Origin: DAIRUS01 sp036803205
GTDB lineage: Bacteria; Patescibacteriota; Minisyncoccia; Minisyncoccales; GBS-2
Length of the DNA: 64,000 nucleotides
NCBI GenBank assembly: GCA_036803205.1
Contig: DAIRUS010000001.1
Span: 39,573-103,572 of the forward strand
Reading direction: 5' to 3'
Under the pieces are notes generated by a model. That model was not told where the DNA came from. It ran no database searches and was given only the letters and a program-made list of their open reading frames with translations. The position numbers and the translations under genes are program-made. Positions 50,713 through 60,251 of this stretch are shown here, piece after piece. Each line of letters opens with the position of its first letter. The first letter of the stretch is position 1.

Positions 50713-51978
50713 ATGGAAAACATTCTTAAATTTTTAATTGAAATTAATAAATTAAAAGAGACCATCAGAACTGGTTGGATTATTTGGAGGATAAAAAATC
50801 CTGAAACAATTGCTGAACATATTTTTCGGGTCAGCTTTTTAACTTTTCTCTTGGGCCAGAAAAAAGGTTTGAATTTAAAATTAGCCATCCAAAATGCCAT
50901 TTCTCACGATTTATGCGAAGTTTATGCCGGGGACATTACCCCTCTTTTTTATTACCAAAACTTAGATATAAGAAAAAAGAAAGATAGAGAAATTCTAATG
51001 AAGGGGATTAGGCTTTTTGGTCGGGAGAAAGAAAAGATGTCTAGACTTAAATTTGAAAATGAGAAAAAATCCCTTTTGAAATTAGTTGGGTCGTTAGAGA
51101 AAGGACTTAAAAACACAATTTTTCTTCGTTGGCTGGATTATGAAAAAGGACTTTCTCGAGAGGGAAAATTTACCAAACAGATTGATTGGGTAGAAAATCT
51201 TATTCAATCTCTGGAATACTTGGGGATAGAAGGTAGCGGTAGCGGTTGGTGGGAAATTGCCGAAGAAAAAGTTTATGACCCTCTGCTTTTGGACTTTTTA
51301 AGAGTGATTCAAAAGAAATTTTATAAACGAAGATTATTTAAAGAAACCAAACAGGAAAAAGAACTAGAAAAAATTTTAGATTTTATTTTGAAAATAGGAA
51401 AATTAAAGAGAACACCAAGAGCATATTGGACCATTTTAGGAATAAAAAATCCAGAGACAGTTGCCGAACATATATTTACTGTAGCTTTGCTCGGTTGGCT
51501 TTTGGGAAAAGAAAAACATCAACTTAATCAGGCTAAAATTTTAAAAATGGCTCTCTGTCATGAAATTTCGGCGGCGGAAATTGGCGATACAATTCCCTAT
51601 TTTGAAAAAGTGCCTCAAGATAAAAGAAAGAGAAAAACGCTTCTCCAAAAATGGCCAAGATTGCCCGAAGACGAAAAAGCCAAAAGATTTCTTAGGGAAT
51701 ATAAAAAAGAAAAAATGGCTATACTAAAACTTACCTCGGGCTTGGAAATAAATTTAAAAAAAGAAATCATTGGGCTTTGGGATGAATATAGAACAATTCG
51801 CAGTCCCGAAGCTCTTTTTTTAAACCAGATTAATGTTTTGGCAGTTTTATTTCAGGGACTTTTATATCAAAAAAAATACAAAGTTTCTGTTAATCCTCTC
51901 TGGGAGTGGGCTTTCGAAAAATGCGACGACCCTATAATTTTAGGATTTTTAGAAGAATTGAGTAAAAAATTCTACTAA
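50713..51978 (+). CDS. Tandem HD-domain phosphohydrolase (HDDC2/YfbR-like)
   Basis: A 421-residue protein built from two copies of an HDDC2/YfbR-like HD domain. Copy 1 (about 1-200): RTGWIIWRIKNPETIAEHIF, AISHDLCEVYAGDITP. Copy 2 (about 215-420): RAYWTILGIKNPETVAEHIF, MALCHEISAAEIGDTIPYFE. The metal-binding HD pair is H-D in copy 1 but H-E in copy 2, so the second site may be altered or regulatory. Single-domain relatives remove phosphate from deoxynucleoside monophosphates. The start codon closely follows the greA terminator. Confidence 0.8.
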   Translation: MENILKFLIEINKLKETIRTGWIIWRIKNPETIAEHIFRVSFLTFLLGQKKGLNLKLAIQNAISHDLCEVYAGDITPLFYYQNLDIRKKKDREILMKGIRLFGREKEKMSRLKFENEKKSLLKLVGSLEKGLKNTIFLRWLDYEKGLSREGKFTKQIDWVENLIQSLEYLGIEGSGSGWWEIAEEKVYDPLLLDFLRVIQKKFYKRRLFKETKQEKELEKILDFILKIGKLKRTPRAYWTILGIKNPETVAEHIFTVALLGWLLGKEKHQLNQAKILKMALCHEISAAEIGDTIPYFEKVPQDKRKRKTLLQKWPRLPEDEKAKRFLREYKKEKMAILKLTSGLEINLKKEIIGLWDEYRTIRSPEALFLNQINVLAVLFQGLLYQKKYKVSVNPLWEWAFEKCDDPIILGFLEELSKKFY

Positions 51979-52779
51979 ATGGCAAAAGTTTTTATTGGCA
52001 CTTCCGGTTGGATTTATAGCCACTGGGAAGGAATTTTTTATCCCGAAGATTTGCCCTCAAAAGAGAAATTAAAACATTATTCAAGCCATTTTAAAACTGC
52101 CGAAATCAATTACTCTTTTTATCATTTGCCTCGGCCAAGCACTTATCAAAATTGGTACAATCAAACGCCAAAAGACTTTATTTTTGCCGTCAAAGCCAGT
52201 AGATTTATCACCCATATTAAACGACTTGAAGGAATAGAGAAGACCTGGCAAGAATTCATTAATAATGCTTTACATTTAAAAGAAAAACTAGGTCCAATCT
52301 TATTTCAATTTCCTCCTTCTTTCAAAGCCTCCCCATCTAGCATTAACAGATTAGAAACCTTCCTAAAAACCTCCCAACAGAAGACAACCTTCCACCAGGC
52401 GGTGGAGTTGAGAGATAGGGGGTGGTGTAAAGAGAAGGTTTATTCCCTTTTGAAAAAATACAATGTTGCCTGGGTGATTGCTGATTCGCCAAGATATCCC
52501 AAAGCCGAAGTGGTTACTGCTGACTTTGTCTACATCAGAATGCACGGTTCAAAGGTTTTGTTTGCCTCAAAATACACCAAAAAGGAACTAAGCTCCTTAG
52601 CTCAAAAGGTTAAAAAATGGTTAAAGCAAAATTTAAATGTCTATTGCTACTTCAATAACGATGCTTATGGTTTTGCCATTGAAAATGCCAAAGAATTATC
52701 AGAAATACTAAATAGGACAAGACATGACAAAGAGGAAAACATTGACATAAATGGCGAAAATTTGATAATATCGCCTTAG
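51979..52779 (+). CDS. DUF72 family protein
   Basis: A 266-residue TIM-barrel-like DUF72 (YecE) protein: GTSGWIYSHWEGIFYPEDLP (residues 6-25), AEINYSFYHLPRPSTYQNWY, FAVKASRFITHIKRL, LGPILFQFPPSF, VELRDRGW and FVYIRMHGS are all family motifs. Function unknown. The start follows the HD gene stop directly, so co-translation is likely. Confidence 0.92.
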   Translation: MAKVFIGTSGWIYSHWEGIFYPEDLPSKEKLKHYSSHFKTAEINYSFYHLPRPSTYQNWYNQTPKDFIFAVKASRFITHIKRLEGIEKTWQEFINNALHLKEKLGPILFQFPPSFKASPSSINRLETFLKTSQQKTTFHQAVELRDRGWCKEKVYSLLKKYNVAWVIADSPRYPKAEVVTADFVYIRMHGSKVLFASKYTKKELSSLAQKVKKWLKQNLNVYCYFNNDAYGFAIENAKELSEILNRTRHDKEENIDINGENLIISP

Positions 52780-52838
52780 CACCTTGAGAAATTAGAGGGA
52801 CTGTTTTATACCCATAGAGGAAATAAAGGAGGACGGAA

Positions 52839-53960
52839 ATGGGAAGGGCGATAAAGAAAATGGGTTCTTTGTTTCTTTTCTTTTTAGGAATAAGAGGCAA
52901 AGAGAGGGTTGATGTCGCTTATAGACCAAAAGTAACAGTGATAGTTCCTGCTTATGACGAAGAAAAATCCATCGCCGACACCATAAAAAGCATTCAAGCG
53001 CAAACCTATCCCATCGATTCTCTTATCGTGGTTGACGATTGTTCAGGAGACAAAACCGGTGAGGTTGCCCAATCTTTAGGCGCTACTGTAATCAGAACTC
53101 CCCGCAATACTGGCACTAAGGCAAAAGCCCAGAATTTTGCCCTTCAACATGTTAATACTGATGTAGTAGTGACAGTTGATGCCGATACTACTCTTGACCC
53201 AAAGGCGATAGAAATAGTAATACCTCACCTTGCTGATGGAAAAACTCTTTCTGCTTGTGGCTTCGTTATTCCCAAAAGAATAAAAAGCTTTTGGGAAAAG
53301 GCGCGTTTAGTACAGTATCTTTACTACATTGGTCTTAACAAAGCAGCCCAGGCATACTGGCGAGTTCCCCTGGTCTCTTCTGGTTGCTTTTCCGCCTACA
53401 ACACCAAGATGTTAAAAGCAATGGGTGGGTTTCCTGAAGGGACGATTGTTGAAGATATGGTCCTGACTTGGCGGGGCCATTTAGAAGGCAAAAAAACTAA
53501 GTTTTGTCCTAAAGCAGTTTGTTATCCCAAAGATCCAAGTAACTGGAAACAATACAAAGGGCAGATGATGCGCTGGAACAGAGGTTTCCTTCAGTGTATA
53601 GCAATTTCTCGTTTAGGACTTTTGAAAAATATCCGGCTGGCTTTTTTTGTCAGCTGGTATCTCCTTTCTGGCATCATTAATCCTCTTTTGTGGGGCTGGT
53701 TACTCTGGTATCTGGCTTCACGATTATATCAGTCGCACCCTTACTTTTTCCTTTTCTTTTTTGGTTTGTTTCTTGAAATAATTATTGTCTTTTCTGTCGT
53801 TGTCATAATGGGTATTCGGTATAAGTATTTAAAGCTGGCGCTTGTAAGCTTTCCTTACTACTGGATTATAGCACCGTTAGATTCCCTGCTTTTTTTGAAC
53901 GCTTTGATTCAAGAATGGTTGTTAGGTAGAAAGCTCCAAACCTGGGTAAAGGGACACTAA
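52839..53960 (+). CDS. Membrane glycosyltransferase family 2 (PgaC/hyaluronan-synthase-like)
   Basis: A 373-residue enzyme with VTVIVPAYDEEKSIADTIKS (about residues 32-51), the UDP-sugar aspartates in VDDCSGD and VDADTTLD, the acceptor-site GTIVEDMVLT and the QMMRWNRG motif of processive polysaccharide synthases, then four or so C-terminal membrane helices (from about residue 265). It resembles poly-GlcNAc synthase. The start has a strong Shine-Dalgarno AAAGGAGG (52825-52832), rare in this window, and the base use is more GC-rich than its neighbours. Forms an operon with the deacetylase. Confidence 0.88.
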   Translation: MGRAIKKMGSLFLFFLGIRGKERVDVAYRPKVTVIVPAYDEEKSIADTIKSIQAQTYPIDSLIVVDDCSGDKTGEVAQSLGATVIRTPRNTGTKAKAQNFALQHVNTDVVVTVDADTTLDPKAIEIVIPHLADGKTLSACGFVIPKRIKSFWEKARLVQYLYYIGLNKAAQAYWRVPLVSSGCFSAYNTKMLKAMGGFPEGTIVEDMVLTWRGHLEGKKTKFCPKAVCYPKDPSNWKQYKGQMMRWNRGFLQCIAISRLGLLKNIRLAFFVSWYLLSGIINPLLWGWLLWYLASRLYQSHPYFFLFFFGLFLEIIIVFSVVVIMGIRYKYLKLALVSFPYYWIIAPLDSLLFLNALIQEWLLGRKLQTWVKGH

Positions 53961-53973
53961 AGGGAGGTGATCG

Positions 53974-54756
53974 ATGATGTACGGACCGAGAGGATTGTTT
54001 TCGTGTTCGATTTTGCATTTGATTTTGAGGTTGCCTTTTTTGGTAGTACCAGTAGCAGTTGGGCTTTTGTTGGCTATGCCATATTTGAGAAACTTGCCAG
54101 AAAAAGCTTTACCCCAATCCATAATTACTTTCAGTTTTGACGATGGTTATGCTTCAGTCTATGAGAAGGCACTACCGATTTTAGAGAGATACGGATATGT
54201 TGGCACAGTCTTCGTCATCACTTCGGCAATAGGTCAATCAGGATATATGACCTTAGAACAATTGTTGAATTTAGCAAAGAGAGGATGGGAAATTGGTTCA
54301 CATACTGTCAGTCATCGTTATTTGACCGAACTTTCGCCTTCAGAACTTGAATTTGAGCTTTGGGTTTCAAAGCGTCACTTAGAGGGTCTTGGTTTAACTG
54401 TTGTAAGCTTTGCTCCACCTGGCGGAGAATACAATCAAACCACCATTGAAGCTGTAGCAAAACATTATTTATGCCAAAGGATATCTTGGCCCGATGGTCT
54501 TAACGACATTCCACTTTCCAATCCCGAGGATCGTTATCGCCTCCAAGCAGTTTCAGTTGAAGCTAAAACAACGGTGGAAGAAATCCAGCAATGGATCTTG
54601 TTGGCAAAAGAGAATAAAAAATGGTTGATTTTGCTCTTTCACCGAATCGATGAAAGCGGAGACCACAACTGGTCTTCTCAAGATTTCGAAACAATCGTTC
54701 GCTTTAGCCGAGAACAGGGCTTCCGTGGTATTTCATTATCTAATGTCGTTAAATAA
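53974..54756 (+). CDS. Membrane polysaccharide deacetylase (NodB/PgaB-type)
   Basis: A 260-residue protein with an N-terminal membrane anchor (about residues 12-30). NodB motifs: ITFSFDDGYAS (metal aspartates), IGSHTVSHRYL (metal histidines), FAPPGGEYN (motif 3, lacking the usual arginine) and LILLFHRID (late histidine). It would remove N-acetyl groups from GlcNAc polymer made by the preceding synthase. Shine-Dalgarno AAAGGGAGGTGATC (53959-53972) is nearly a full complement of 16S rRNA; either ATG 53974 or 53977 may be used. Confidence 0.87.
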   Translation: MMYGPRGLFSCSILHLILRLPFLVVPVAVGLLLAMPYLRNLPEKALPQSIITFSFDDGYASVYEKALPILERYGYVGTVFVITSAIGQSGYMTLEQLLNLAKRGWEIGSHTVSHRYLTELSPSELEFELWVSKRHLEGLGLTVVSFAPPGGEYNQTTIEAVAKHYLCQRISWPDGLNDIPLSNPEDRYRLQAVSVEAKTTVEEIQQWILLAKENKKWLILLFHRIDESGDHNWSSQDFETIVRFSREQGFRGISLSNVVK

Positions 54757-54786
54757 AACACCTTTCATTTCTCATCATAATTTTCC

Positions 54787-54813
54787 GGCTCGACGGACAC
54801 GTCGAGCCTTTTT
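54787..54813 (+). terminator. Intrinsic terminator of the polysaccharide operon
   Basis: GGCTCGACG (54787-54795) with CGTCGAGCC (54800-54808), loop GACA, then T5. It is the most GC-rich stem in the window. Confidence 0.93.
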
Positions 54814-54983
54814 GATTTATTTCTCTTTCCTGAAACTTGGAAAACCCAAGCTGTTACTCTTTTTCTTTATTTTAACTAAAAGAAAGCGAACTTACTTAGT
54901 TTAGACAAAAAGAGGATAATAGAAATCTTTCTTATATTTTTTTGGTAGTTATGGGCGAAAAAATCACTTTTTTCATTAAACCT

Positions 54984-55011
54984 TTGACAAAAATTAAAAA
55001 TATTGTTAGAT
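54984..55011 (+). promoter_or_regulatory. Promoter of the type IV pilus operon
   Basis: TTGACA (54984-54989), 16-bp spacer, TTAGAT (55006-55011). Start expected about 55018, ten bases before the pilB ATG. Confidence 0.6.
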
Positions 55012-55027
55012 TAAGATTAGTTTATTT

Positions 55028-56257
55028 ATGTCTCAAAAGCTAAATTACGAAAAGAAAATTAAAGAGGAAATTGGAAAAGATTTTGATATTTCAATTATTG
55101 ATTTGATTGATTGGTTAATTTTGCACGCTTTTTTTTCTCGAGCTTCTGATATTCATATTAATCCGACAGCTGAAAATTTAGAAATTCAATATCGGATTGA
55201 TGGAGCAATGCAAGATATTTTTAAATTTCCCTTGAGAATTTCCGGTGAAATTATTTCCCGAATTAAAATTCTTTCTGAATTAAGAACCGACGAACACTAT
55301 AGCGCCCAAGATGGTAGATTTCGTTTTAAAACACCCGATAACATTTTAATTGATATTAGAGTTTCTATTGTTCCGACTTATTATGGCGAAAACGCTGTTT
55401 TAAGATTATTAGTTGACCAATCGGAAGAATTTACTTTGGAAAAACTGGGTTTTAGCAAAGAAAATCTGGAAAAAATTCTTCATGCCTTAAGAAAACCTTT
55501 TGGAATGATTTTAGCTACCGGTCCTACTGGTTCTGGTAAAACAACAACTTTATACACAATGATTAAAAAATTAAGAGAAAACAAAGAGCTTTCAATTATT
55601 ACCATTGAAGACCCAATTGAATATGCAATAAAAGGTGTAAGCCAGGTTCAAGTTAATTCTCTCACCGGCTTAACCTTCGCTCGAGGTTTAAGAGCTTTTT
55701 TAAGGCAAGACCCCGATGTCATTATGGTTGGAGAGATTAGAGATACCGAAACAACCTCTTTGGCAGTTAACGCCGCTTTAACTGGCCATTTGCTTTTATC
55801 TACTTTACATACAAACGATGCCGCCACTACTTTGCCTCGATTTTTAGATATGGGCGCAGAACCATTTTTAGTTGCCTCAACCGTAAACTTAGCTATTGGT
55901 CAAAGATTAGTTAGAAAAATTTGCCCAAGCTGTAAAAAAGAAATAAAGCTTGAAGAAAACAAATTTAAAATTTTACCCCAAATTTTTAATTATAAAATTG
56001 AGCCGGAGACAAAATTTTTTAAAGGAGAAGGTTGTCAAAATTGTAATTTTACCGGCTATTATGGTAGGTTAGGAATTCAAGAAGTTTTAGTTGTAGATGA
56101 TGACATTAGAGGAGCAATTTTAAAGAAAGTTTCGGCAAAAGAAATTAAAGACATTGCAGTTCAAAAAGGAATGAAGTCAATGTTTGAAGATGGAATTGAA
56201 AAAGCAAAATTAGGCCTAACTACCCTTGAAGAAATAATTAGAGTTTTTTATGAATAA
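55028..56257 (+). CDS. pilB: Type IV pilus assembly ATPase PilB/GspE
   Basis: A 409-residue extension ATPase. It lacks the long N-terminal MshEN-type domain of full PilB and starts at the N2 domain (RASDIHINPTAENLEIQYR). Walker A GPTGSGKTTT (about 163-172), Asp box IEDPIEYAI, Walker B DPDVIMVGEIRD, His box LSTLHTNDAA, and the zinc cysteines ICPSCKKE ... GCQNCNFTGYYGR. It powers pilus polymerisation. No PilT retraction ATPase is in the window. The stop overlaps pilC by eight bases. Confidence 0.95.
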   Translation: MSQKLNYEKKIKEEIGKDFDISIIDLIDWLILHAFFSRASDIHINPTAENLEIQYRIDGAMQDIFKFPLRISGEIISRIKILSELRTDEHYSAQDGRFRFKTPDNILIDIRVSIVPTYYGENAVLRLLVDQSEEFTLEKLGFSKENLEKILHALRKPFGMILATGPTGSGKTTTLYTMIKKLRENKELSIITIEDPIEYAIKGVSQVQVNSLTGLTFARGLRAFLRQDPDVIMVGEIRDTETTSLAVNAALTGHLLLSTLHTNDAATTLPRFLDMGAEPFLVASTVNLAIGQRLVRKICPSCKKEIKLEENKFKILPQIFNYKIEPETKFFKGEGCQNCNFTGYYGRLGIQEVLVVDDDIRGAILKKVSAKEIKDIAVQKGMKSMFEDGIEKAKLGLTTLEEIIRVFYE

Positions 56258-57320
56258 AACCAAAATTTTTACCCCTCGTTTTTCTCTCAAAGAACAAATT
56301 TTTATTGTTCAACGTCTTTCTTTTCTAATTGAAGCTGGCGTTCCCATTTTAGAGAGCTTAAAAATGGTTAGGGGCTTTCGTTCTAAAGCTAAGAGAGAGG
56401 TTTTTGACCAGATTATTAAAAGCGTTAATGGCGGTCAAACTTTATCAAAAAGCTTTGAAAAATTTAGTTATACTTTTAGTCCTTTTTTTATTAACGTAAT
56501 TAAAGTAGGGGAAACAGCCGGTGTTTTAGGAGATAATTTAGGTTTTTTGGCTCAAGAACTAAAAAAAGAAAGAGAATTAAAAAATAAAATCATCAGCTCT
56601 CTCATTTATCCTTTTTTAATTTTATTTGCCACCTTAGGAATAATTTTGCTCTTGCTTTTATTCATTTTCCCAAAAGTTCTGCCAATTTTTAAAAGTTTGA
56701 ATATGAAATTACCTTTGCCGACAAAAATTTTAATCTTAGCCAGTGATTTTCTAAAAGCTTATGGTTTATATCTTCTCATTTTAGTTTTTGTTTTAATTTT
56801 TCTTTTTCTAATTTTAATAAAAAAATCGTCTTCTTTTAAAAAGGCAGTTGATTTCATCGTTTTAAAATTGCCAATTTTCGGAAAAGTGTTTCAAAATTAT
56901 CAGTTGGCAAATTTTTGCCGGACTTTTTCAATTTTAATTAAAGCCGGCGTCCCTCTTGTTGAAGCAACAAAAATTCTTTTTCAATCGACCACCAATTTAG
57001 TTTACAAAAAAGAAATCGAAAAATTAAAAGAAAGCGTTGCCAAAGGTCAAAGAATTCAGGTTCAACTAGAAAAAAATCCAAAACTTTTTCCAGAAATTAT
57101 GACCCAAATGATAGCCACAGGCGAAAAATCAGGAAAATTAAGCCGCTCTCTTTTTTATTTAGCCGAACTTTATGAGGGAGATTTTGATGAGATGACTAAA
57201 AACCTTTCTTCATTACTTGAGCCATTTTTGATGATTTTTTTAGGTTTCTTAGTGGCTTTTATTGCTATTTCCATTATTATTCCAATTTACAATGTCACCC
57301 AATATCTATCCCCAAAATAA
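56250..57320 (+). CDS. pilC: Type IV pilus inner-membrane platform protein PilC/GspF
   Basis: A 356-residue membrane protein with two GspF domains. Each copy starts with a repeated pattern (RLSFLIEAGVPILESL at about 24-39; TFSILIKAGVPLVEATKIL at about 225-243), and three or four membrane helices lie near residues 120-140, 160-190 and 325-350. PilC anchors the PilB motor. The start overlaps pilB and the end overlaps the pilin-like gene at 57292. Confidence 0.95.
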   Translation: MNKTKIFTPRFSLKEQIFIVQRLSFLIEAGVPILESLKMVRGFRSKAKREVFDQIIKSVNGGQTLSKSFEKFSYTFSPFFINVIKVGETAGVLGDNLGFLAQELKKERELKNKIISSLIYPFLILFATLGIILLLLLFIFPKVLPIFKSLNMKLPLPTKILILASDFLKAYGLYLLILVFVLIFLFLILIKKSSSFKKAVDFIVLKLPIFGKVFQNYQLANFCRTFSILIKAGVPLVEATKILFQSTTNLVYKKEIEKLKESVAKGQRIQVQLEKNPKLFPEIMTQMIATGEKSGKLSRSLFYLAELYEGDFDEMTKNLSSLLEPFLMIFLGFLVAFIAISIIIPIYNVTQYLSPK

Positions 57321-57750
57321 AAAAGGTTTTACTTTAATTGAAGTCATAGTTTCAATCACGATTTTAATTTTTATTTTAGCTGTTGGCTTTTTTCTAGTAA
57401 TAGATTTCAATCGCCTTTCTGGTTTAGCTGAGGAAAAAAATAAGGTCATTTCTATTTTACAAAGAGCGAGGAGTAAGGCTTTAGCCAACATTAACGAAAA
57501 TTCTCACGGCGTTTATTTTGGCCAAGACAAAATTTTTCTTTTTGAAGGTCCTTCATTTAATCAAGCTACTCAAAAAATAGATTTTGAAAAAAACCCAAAT
57601 ATAGTTTACAGTGGAATAACAGAAGTAGTGTTTTTCCCCCTCTCTGCCACTACTACCATCTCAGGAGATAATTTAATTTTAAGAGAAAAAAATGGTACCA
57701 AAGAAGCAATAATTTCTATTAATTATGAAGGTAGAATATATCAAAAGTAA
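57292..57750 (+). CDS. Minor pilin/pseudopilin (GspH-like)
   Basis: A 152-residue prepilin. The cleavage site is KKGFTLIEVIVSITILIFIL (residues 11-30) with Gly at -1 and Glu at +5. The start chosen is ATG 57292, giving a ten-residue leader; the frame from 57262 lies in pilC. The C-terminal half is beta-rich. It is translated with pilC by overlap and likely belongs to the pilus tip complex. Confidence 0.88.
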   Translation: MSPNIYPQNKKGFTLIEVIVSITILIFILAVGFFLVIDFNRLSGLAEEKNKVISILQRARSKALANINENSHGVYFGQDKIFLFEGPSFNQATQKIDFEKNPNIVYSGITEVVFFPLSATTTISGDNLILREKNGTKEAIISINYEGRIYQK

Positions 57751-60247
57751 AAAGGGCCTGATTACTATCGAAATATTGATTGCCTTATTTTTAATTACCA
57801 TTGCTGTTTCTTCAGCTGTCTTTTTGTCATTTGGAAGTCAAACCAACGTTTTGGATACCCAGCTGGATTTAGGCGCTCTTTTGGTCGCTCAGTCTTTTTT
57901 AGACAGAGCAAAAATTGAAGGAAAGGCAAATTTTAATTCCCTAACTTCTAAAAATTTACCCCAAGTTAATATTTATAAAAACAATCAGCTGGAAGTATCA
58001 AACTGGGACGGAGTTGGTTTAATAAAAAAAGTATCAAGCAATGTTAATGGTTGGAATTTTGATGGTCGCAATCGTTATTCTAAATTAACCACCCTTTTGA
58101 GCAATTATAAGAGGATATTGCAAGGCAATGATGAGTGTTCCCAAGATTTAATTGGGGATTGGAAAAATATTCAACATTATGAGTTTCAATCAGCAGATAT
58201 AATTCCAAATAGTAATGCTAATGGTATTGAAATTAGCGATTTAAAGTTTTTTGATCAAAAATTATATGTGGCAGCTAAAGAGCCAACCGTAAACGACCCT
58301 TCTACTTTTTATATTTTTAATTTACCTCAAAACTTAATTTACCCCCCAGAGTTTTTAGGAAGAGTTGATAATTCGTCAACAGTAACCACCGGCTTGAATT
58401 CTTTAACCATTGTTCCTTATGAAAATGAAAATAAAATTTATGTTTTTGTGGCTAATGCCTATGCCGGCGCTAATGCTAATTGTTCTGAAAATCATAATTG
58501 CGCCCAAGTGCAAGTGATTGATGCAACTAATCCCACTAATCCAACGATGACAAAAAATATCAAAATTGAGGCTAAAAATACCAGTGGTAAATTGCCGGCT
58601 GGAAATGTGGTTTATTATTATCGTGGCTTTGTTTATGTAGGATTGGCAAAGGTGGCTTCAAATAGTTCTCGGGGAGAATTCAATATTATTGACATTGGCG
58701 GAGGCGGGGGGATAGCTAGTCCTACTAATCCAATTTTAAGAGGAACTTATAGAATTGGAGCTGGAATTAACGACATTATTGTTCGGGGAAAATATGCTTA
58801 TTTGGCTCATCCTGAAGGCGATACCCCTGAAACAGAAACTCAATTGACGGTATTAAACATTGAAGACCCCGATAATCCTCAAAAAGTAAGTTATTTTTAT
58901 CATAATGGAGCGAGCGGAGGAAATGGAAAAAGTTTATACATTAAAGATAATGACCTTTATTTGGGCAGGACAGCTACTAAATTGAGCGGTCAAAACGACG
59001 CCATTCCTGAATTTTTTATTTTAGACATTTCAGACCCAACCATTAAACCCCTGGAATCAAAAGGCTCTCTTCCTTTACCTACTTCTGGTGACAGCATTAA
59101 TGGTTTAGCAGTAAAAAATAATTTAGCTTTTTTCTTAACCAATAAAGAATTTCAAGTTTGGAATATTTCTGATCCTTCTTCGATTCAATTTTATTCTTCA
59201 ATTTCCCTTTCTGAATTTTCTCAAGGATCGCCAACAGGCGGGGGAGCTTTTTTAAATTGTTCTGGCGATTATTTTTACCTTGCCATTTCTTCGCCCCAAG
59301 GTAATCAAAAAGATATTATTGCCATCGTCGGTTCTCAAACAGAAAATTCCTATTCCCTTTCAAATAGCGGAGACATTTCCTTAAGTCAAGGCCAATCAGG
59401 AACGGTTACTATTTCAGCCAATCTTATTGCCAATTTTTTTGGCAACATTGCTTTTTCTCTTGAAGGATTGCCATCAGGCGCAAACTTTGCTTTTAATCCC
59501 GCTTCTTGCGTCCCTAATTGTCAAACTCAATTAACCATTACTACTTCTTTTCCCCACACTCCCGCCGGAACATATCCTATTACCGTCAAAGGAACCGGCG
59601 GAGTTACAACCACTTTTAATTTAATCGTCACTCCTCAAAACTTTGATTTTAACATTGCAAATAGCGGAAATATTAATTTAATTAAAGGATTTTCAGGAAG
59701 CAATACAATTACCCTCACTTTGCTTTCTGGTTTAACTCAACAAATTTACCTTTCAGTCAATGGTTTGCCTGCTGGAGCAGGCCATAGTTTTAGTAATAAC
59801 GGGTGTAGTCCCACTTGCTCTACCAATCTTACAATTAATATTAATAGTTCATCCAATACTCCCACCGGAACTTATCCAATTACTGTTAATGCCGGAACCA
59901 AAGAGACCTCCTTTAATTTAATTGTTAATGACCCTTTTGTTTATGCTCTTTCAACTAACGGAAATATCACTATTAATAGAGGTTCAAGCGGAACAGTTAC
60001 TGTTAATCTTTCTTTAGTTTCTGGCTCACCAAGAGCAGTTACTTTAAGTGTTAGCGGATTAAATAGTCAAGCTTTTCATATAAATCAAACCCAAATTAAT
60101 CCAAATTCTTGCACTCCAAATTGTTCTTCAACTATCACTTTAAGAACCAAAAACAATGCTCCTTCTGGCACTTATACTATTACTGTCAACGGCACCAGCG
60201 ATGACCTATCTCCTCGTTCTGTCTCCTTTCAAGTAACAATACCTTAG
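57725..60247 (+). CDS. Giant pilin-anchored adhesin: prepilin N-terminus, beta-propeller and three Ig-like repeats
   Basis: An 840-residue protein. Residues 9-30 (KKGLITIEILIALFLITIAV) form a prepilin-like segment with G/L cleavage and Glu at +5. Residues about 150-530 contain repeated LVIVD-type blades such as VYVGLAK...FNIIDIG, YLAHPEG...LTVLNIEDPDNPQKV and ISDPSSIQ. Residues about 535-840 are three similar Ig-like repeats, each with SG-I-L--G-SGT, a close Cys pair (CVPNC, CSPTC, CTPNC) and an -GTYPITV- strand. It overlaps the preceding pilin gene. It probably sits at the pilus tip as an adhesin. The function is inferred. Confidence 0.75.
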   Translation: MKVEYIKSKKGLITIEILIALFLITIAVSSAVFLSFGSQTNVLDTQLDLGALLVAQSFLDRAKIEGKANFNSLTSKNLPQVNIYKNNQLEVSNWDGVGLIKKVSSNVNGWNFDGRNRYSKLTTLLSNYKRILQGNDECSQDLIGDWKNIQHYEFQSADIIPNSNANGIEISDLKFFDQKLYVAAKEPTVNDPSTFYIFNLPQNLIYPPEFLGRVDNSSTVTTGLNSLTIVPYENENKIYVFVANAYAGANANCSENHNCAQVQVIDATNPTNPTMTKNIKIEAKNTSGKLPAGNVVYYYRGFVYVGLAKVASNSSRGEFNIIDIGGGGGIASPTNPILRGTYRIGAGINDIIVRGKYAYLAHPEGDTPETETQLTVLNIEDPDNPQKVSYFYHNGASGGNGKSLYIKDNDLYLGRTATKLSGQNDAIPEFFILDISDPTIKPLESKGSLPLPTSGDSINGLAVKNNLAFFLTNKEFQVWNISDPSSIQFYSSISLSEFSQGSPTGGGAFLNCSGDYFYLAISSPQGNQKDIIAIVGSQTENSYSLSNSGDISLSQGQSGTVTISANLIANFFGNIAFSLEGLPSGANFAFNPASCVPNCQTQLTITTSFPHTPAGTYPITVKGTGGVTTTFNLIVTPQNFDFNIANSGNINLIKGFSGSNTITLTLLSGLTQQIYLSVNGLPAGAGHSFSNNGCSPTCSTNLTININSSSNTPTGTYPITVNAGTKETSFNLIVNDPFVYALSTNGNITINRGSSGTVTVNLSLVSGSPRAVTLSVSGLNSQAFHINQTQINPNSCTPNCSSTITLRTKNNAPSGTYTITVNGTSDDLSPRSVSFQVTIP

Positions 60248-60251
60248 TTTA

